Assembly (NCBI GenBank): GCA_030837305.1
Contig: JAUPKT010000168.1
Coordinates: 1 to 8,036 of the forward strand
DNA from: Thermodesulfobacteriota bacterium
GTDB lineage: Bacteria > Desulfobacterota > Desulfomonilia > Desulfomonilales > Desulfomonilaceae
DNA: 8,036 nucleotides
Reading direction: 5' to 3'
Shown in pieces: positions 5,743-8,036 of the stretch. How positions within the stretch are numbered: the first letter of the stretch is position 1; the number at the start of each line of letters is the position of its first letter. A model generated the notes under the pieces. The model did no database searches, was not told the origin of the DNA, and was given only the letters and a program-made list of their open reading frames with translations. The translations under genes were made by a program, and so were the position numbers.

Positions 5743-7134
5743 TCACTTGCCCACACAGAAGCGCTCGAATATCCGATCCAGAACCCCATCGTCGACCCTT
5801 TCGCCCGTCATCTCTTCCAGCAGAGACAATGCGCATCTGATTTCGTACGCAATTATTTCTGGAGACGGTGTCACTCCCTCCCCGAACAGGTTTCGAATCC
5901 GCTCCAGAGGAGCGGACGCGGCATTGAGAAGTTGGAGGCATCTGCTGTTGAGGGCAACCGAGCCCTCACTTTCTCCACACGACGTCATGGCATCTATTTG
6001 TTCCACCAGGAGATCTTCTAGGGCTGCCATTCCCTGACCCGTCTTGGCGCTTATGAAAGCCGTAGGCCGCTCCACTTTCATTACGAGACTATCCATGGCA
6101 TTCCCGTCGACCACAAGATCCATTTTGTTGACGACGAGGACCAGGTTTTTCGAGGTGCAGGTTTTCAGTATTGCTTCGTCGAACTGATCAATTCCTGTGG
6201 TTCCATCCACGACCGCAACGACGAGATGGGCCTTTTCTATCGTATCCAGGGTTCTTTTTATCCCCTCATTCTCCACTATGCTCCCAGATTCTCGAACTCC
6301 CGCAGTATCCCACAAGGCAAGGGCATGACTCCCAAGAATTATTCTATCCTCCACTGTGTCGCGCGTGGTCCCGGGAATGGGTGACACAATAGTTCTCTCG
6401 TTCCGTAGAAGAGCGTTAAAGAGTGTTGATTTTCCAACATTTGGTTTGCCCGCAATACAGACCTGGATGCCTTTTCGTATTATCAGGGCTTTTTCTGAGT
6501 ATCGGCGCACTGTTTCCATTCTGGAAAGCACGTTCCTGATTGCCGGAAGCACGTCAGGCAGTTGATATTCATCGTCCTCATCGAAGTCGATATGGGCCTC
6601 GATAAGAGCCAAGTTGTCTTTCAGGGCATCCGAGAGGTCCTTGAGGGGCATCATTGACGAATCGAGACGAACTCGGGCCTCCTGAGCGGCACTCAAAGAG
6701 TGTGCCTCTATGAGGTCGATTACGGCTTCCGCCTGCATCAGATCCATCTTACCTGCCAGGAAAGCTCTCCGGGTAAATTCCCCGCGCTCGGCCAGACGCG
6801 CACCTTCTTGGGTGAGGATCCGGACTACGGTTTCCAGGACAAGAGGGCTTCCGTGAAGGCCTATCTCCACCAGATCCTCTCCGGTGTAAGAGTGCGGACC
6901 TCTCATGAATACCACCACGCCGTCATCGAGGATCTGCCGGCTCTCCGGGTGGATAACCTGCCCATACACTGCGAGGCGATGGTGAAGATCCTTGGTGTCC
7001 GGGAGTCGAAAGACGCGTTTTGTGATGGCCAGGGCTTCGGGCCCACTCATTCTGATAAGACCGATGGCCGAGCGGCCGGGTGGAGTGGAAAGCGCAACAA
7101 TGGTATCAGAGAGTTCTTCGGGGTTCTGATTCAT
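5743..7134 (-). CDS. mnmE: tRNA uridine-5-carboxymethylaminomethyl modification GTPase MnmE (TrmE)
   Basis: MnmE works with MnmG to add a carboxymethylaminomethyl group at C5 of the wobble uridine (U34) of certain tRNAs, using a methylene-tetrahydrofolate carbon. From the ATG at 7134 the protein has 463 residues, normal for the family. The N-terminal folate-binding domain begins DTIVALSTPPGRSAIGLIR. The helical domain contains RGEFTRRAFLAGKMDLMQAE. The inserted GTPase domain carries G1 GKPNVGKST (229-237), G2 PGTTRD (254-259), G3 DTAG (276-279), G4 NKMD (336-339) and a G5-like SAKTG. The protein ends FCVGK, the conserved C-terminal cysteine motif. All functional motifs are intact. The start is uncertain: a GTG at 7152 would add six residues, and neither codon has a good Shine-Dalgarno. 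An in-frame stop at 7186-7188 limits further extension. It follows jag on the same strand, as in many bacteria. No terminator hairpin is evident after its stop. Confidence 0.96.
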   Translation of the reverse strand: MNQNPEELSDTIVALSTPPGRSAIGLIRMSGPEALAITKRVFRLPDTKDLHHRLAVYGQVIHPESRQILDDGVVVFMRGPHSYTGEDLVEIGLHGSPLVLETVVRILTQEGARLAERGEFTRRAFLAGKMDLMQAEAVIDLIEAHSLSAAQEARVRLDSSMMPLKDLSDALKDNLALIEAHIDFDEDDEYQLPDVLPAIRNVLSRMETVRRYSEKALIIRKGIQVCIAGKPNVGKSTLFNALLRNERTIVSPIPGTTRDTVEDRIILGSHALALWDTAGVRESGSIVENEGIKRTLDTIEKAHLVVAVVDGTTGIDQFDEAILKTCTSKNLVLVVNKMDLVVDGNAMDSLVMKVERPTAFISAKTGQGMAALEDLLVEQIDAMTSCGESEGSVALNSRCLQLLNAASAPLERIRNLFGEGVTPSPEIIAYEIRCALSLLEEMTGERVDDGVLDRIFERFCVGK

Positions 7135-7238
7135 GGGGACAGCATGGGGCACCCTGCGAGAGGCGCCCGTTTTACTCTGAGAAGTTTATGCAGGTGCCGG
7201 GCATATGGCCATGGCGGCATTTCTTGTTGCCGATACAT
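7131..7238 (-). CDS. Tiny open frame in the jag-mnmE gap, possible leader peptide
   Basis: An ATG at 7238 opens a 35-codon frame (a second in-frame ATG is at 7220) whose TGA overlaps the mnmE ATG as ATGA. The peptide would be MYRQQEMPPWPYARHLHKLL followed by 15 more residues, rich in basic residues and proline. There is no convincing ribosome binding site and I recognise no family. The only support is the ATGA overlap and the lack of a Shine-Dalgarno for mnmE, which would fit translational coupling. It may well be chance. Confidence 0.15.
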   Translation of the reverse strand: MYRQQEMPPWPYARHLHKLLRVKRAPLAGCPMLSP

Positions 7239-7282
7239 GCACGTAGTCGGAAAGAGTGTTCACTATGGGACCGTGGAGCTTC

Positions 7283-8036
7283 TCAGCGGCGTCTGCGTTT
7301 ATTGGCCCCTCCCCTTCGAGGATACACTATGATACGCCTCATGGGGCCCTCACCGTAACTCTTGGTGTAGACTTCATTATCTTCAGCGAGAATCAGGTGT
7401 ATGATGCGCCTCTCCGACGGCGGCATGGGGTTGAACGATACCGGCTTCAGGGTCTTTTTCGCTTTTTGACTCATTTTGAGGGCTGTTTCACGCAAATTTT
7501 CCGTTTTTCTTTGCCGGTAGTTTTCCGTATCGACCGTAACCTCAACCTTCTTGTTCGATGGCGCACCCTTATTGACGCACTTACTCACGACAAACTGAAG
7601 AGCGTCCAGTGTTTGTCCTCTTTTTCCTATGAGCAACCCTGAACCGTCACCTCGAATCTCCAAGTTTATGGCTCCATCTGCAACAGATGACACGACTTCT
7701 GCTTCAACGGGGATACGCTCCAGGATACCTTCGAGAATCTTTTTTACCTGCTCGACCGTGTGTTCATCTATGGGATCCTGGGATTCATCCGGCATCTCTT
7801 CTTGTCTTTGTTCCGAAGGGGGCTCGGGCTCGGCCGGCATTCCGGCTTCTCTTATTTCAGCATCCTGTTCAGGAGGGAAGACGCTTGGCAAATCCCCAAG
7901 GATCTCCTCGGTCAGCTCCCGAGGCATTTCTTTAACGGTTACCCTGATGCGTGCATCACGTTGCCCTACAATGCCCAGAAAACCACGTGTACTCTCCTCA
8001 ATCACATGGACGTCAAGCCGGTCTTCCTCAAGATTC
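7283..8036 (-). CDS. jag: RNA-binding protein Jag/KhpB (Jag-N, KH and R3H domains), 5' end beyond the window
   Basis: Jag (KhpB, also EloR/SpoIIIJ-associated protein) is a cytoplasmic RNA-binding protein linked to cell elongation and division control. The reading frame stays open to the right edge: residues NLEEDRLDVHVIEEST before the GTG at 8005 match the usual Jag-N domain, so that GTG is internal and the true start lies outside. The visible 250 residues contain the Jag-N domain (1-35), an acidic and proline-rich linker (about 45-90), a KH domain with its GxxG loop as IGKRGQ (136-141), and an R3H domain with R209-IIH213 followed by TKSYGEGPMRR. The tail is strongly basic (KRRRR). The acidic linker is longer than in minimal Jag proteins. 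It precedes mnmE by 148 bases on the same strand, consistent with the rpmH-rnpA-yidC-jag-mnmE order; yidC would be expected just beyond the window. Confidence 0.94.
   Translation of the reverse strand, partial: NLEEDRLDVHVIEESTRGFLGIVGQRDARIRVTVKEMPRELTEEILGDLPSVFPPEQDAEIREAGMPAEPEPPSEQRQEEMPDESQDPIDEHTVEQVKKILEGILERIPVEAEVVSSVADGAINLEIRGDGSGLLIGKRGQTLDALQFVVSKCVNKGAPSNKKVEVTVDTENYRQRKTENLRETALKMSQKAKKTLKPVSFNPMPPSERRIIHLILAEDNEVYTKSYGEGPMRRIIVYPRRGGANKRRRR

Noticed and set aside
7177..7286. 8-bp inverted repeat CTGAGAAG / CTTCTCAG around the jag-mnmE gap
   Set aside because: The arms are 94 bases apart and one overlaps the jag stop codon; a match of this size is easily due to chance.
6700..7332. 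Long + strand frame (210 codons) opposite mnmE and the end of jag
   Set aside because: It is wholly antisense to mnmE, the intergenic gap and the end of jag, has no family resemblance, and its length follows from the codon pattern of the opposite strand.
7256..7642. 128-codon + strand frame opposite jag
   Set aside because: It lies antisense to the KH and R3H coding region, whose conservation explains the open frame.

Overview
The window looks like chromosomal DNA of a Gram-negative bacterium with about even base composition. Signal-peptide proteins that look periplasmic and outer-membrane, a jag-mnmE gene pair and a RadA followed by a helix-turn-helix/cupin regulator would all suit a Desulfobacterota (deltaproteobacterial) genome. 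That placement is inference from gene style, not from a search. I see no tRNA, rRNA, CRISPR array, insertion sequence or clear prophage.

Left part, + strand (about 1-2093): radA (DNA recombination and repair) is followed after 63 bases by a small XRE-type helix-turn-helix regulator with a cupin-like C-terminus. A perfect 8-bp inverted repeat sits between them and could be an operator. These two genes converge on the rest of the window, which is read from the - strand.

Middle part, - strand (2153-4467): a strong sigma70-like promoter (TTGACA, 17 bases, TAAAAT) precedes a 348-residue LexA/CI-type repressor that carries all the residues needed for self-cleavage. Forty bases after it comes a secreted lytic transglycosylase. 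The two probably form one operon, an uncommon pairing of a self-cleaving repressor with a cell-wall enzyme.

Next (4401-5742), - strand: a single gene for a probable outer-membrane beta-barrel protein, closed by a clear intrinsic terminator and preceded by a 306-base non-coding stretch with a candidate promoter (perfect TATAAT) and a leader holding a small hairpin and tandem direct repeats.

Right part, - strand (5743-8036): jag (khpB, RNA-binding KH/R3H protein, 5' end cut by the window edge) followed by mnmE (tRNA wobble-uridine modification GTPase). This is the conserved tail of the rpmH-rnpA-yidC-jag-mnmE region. The 148-base gap between them holds a tiny open frame that overlaps the likely mnmE start by ATGA.

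Most of the window is housekeeping. The candidates for something less ordinary are the repressor-transglycosylase operon, with its duplicated AGEGFE cleavage-like motif, and the regulatory DNA around it.
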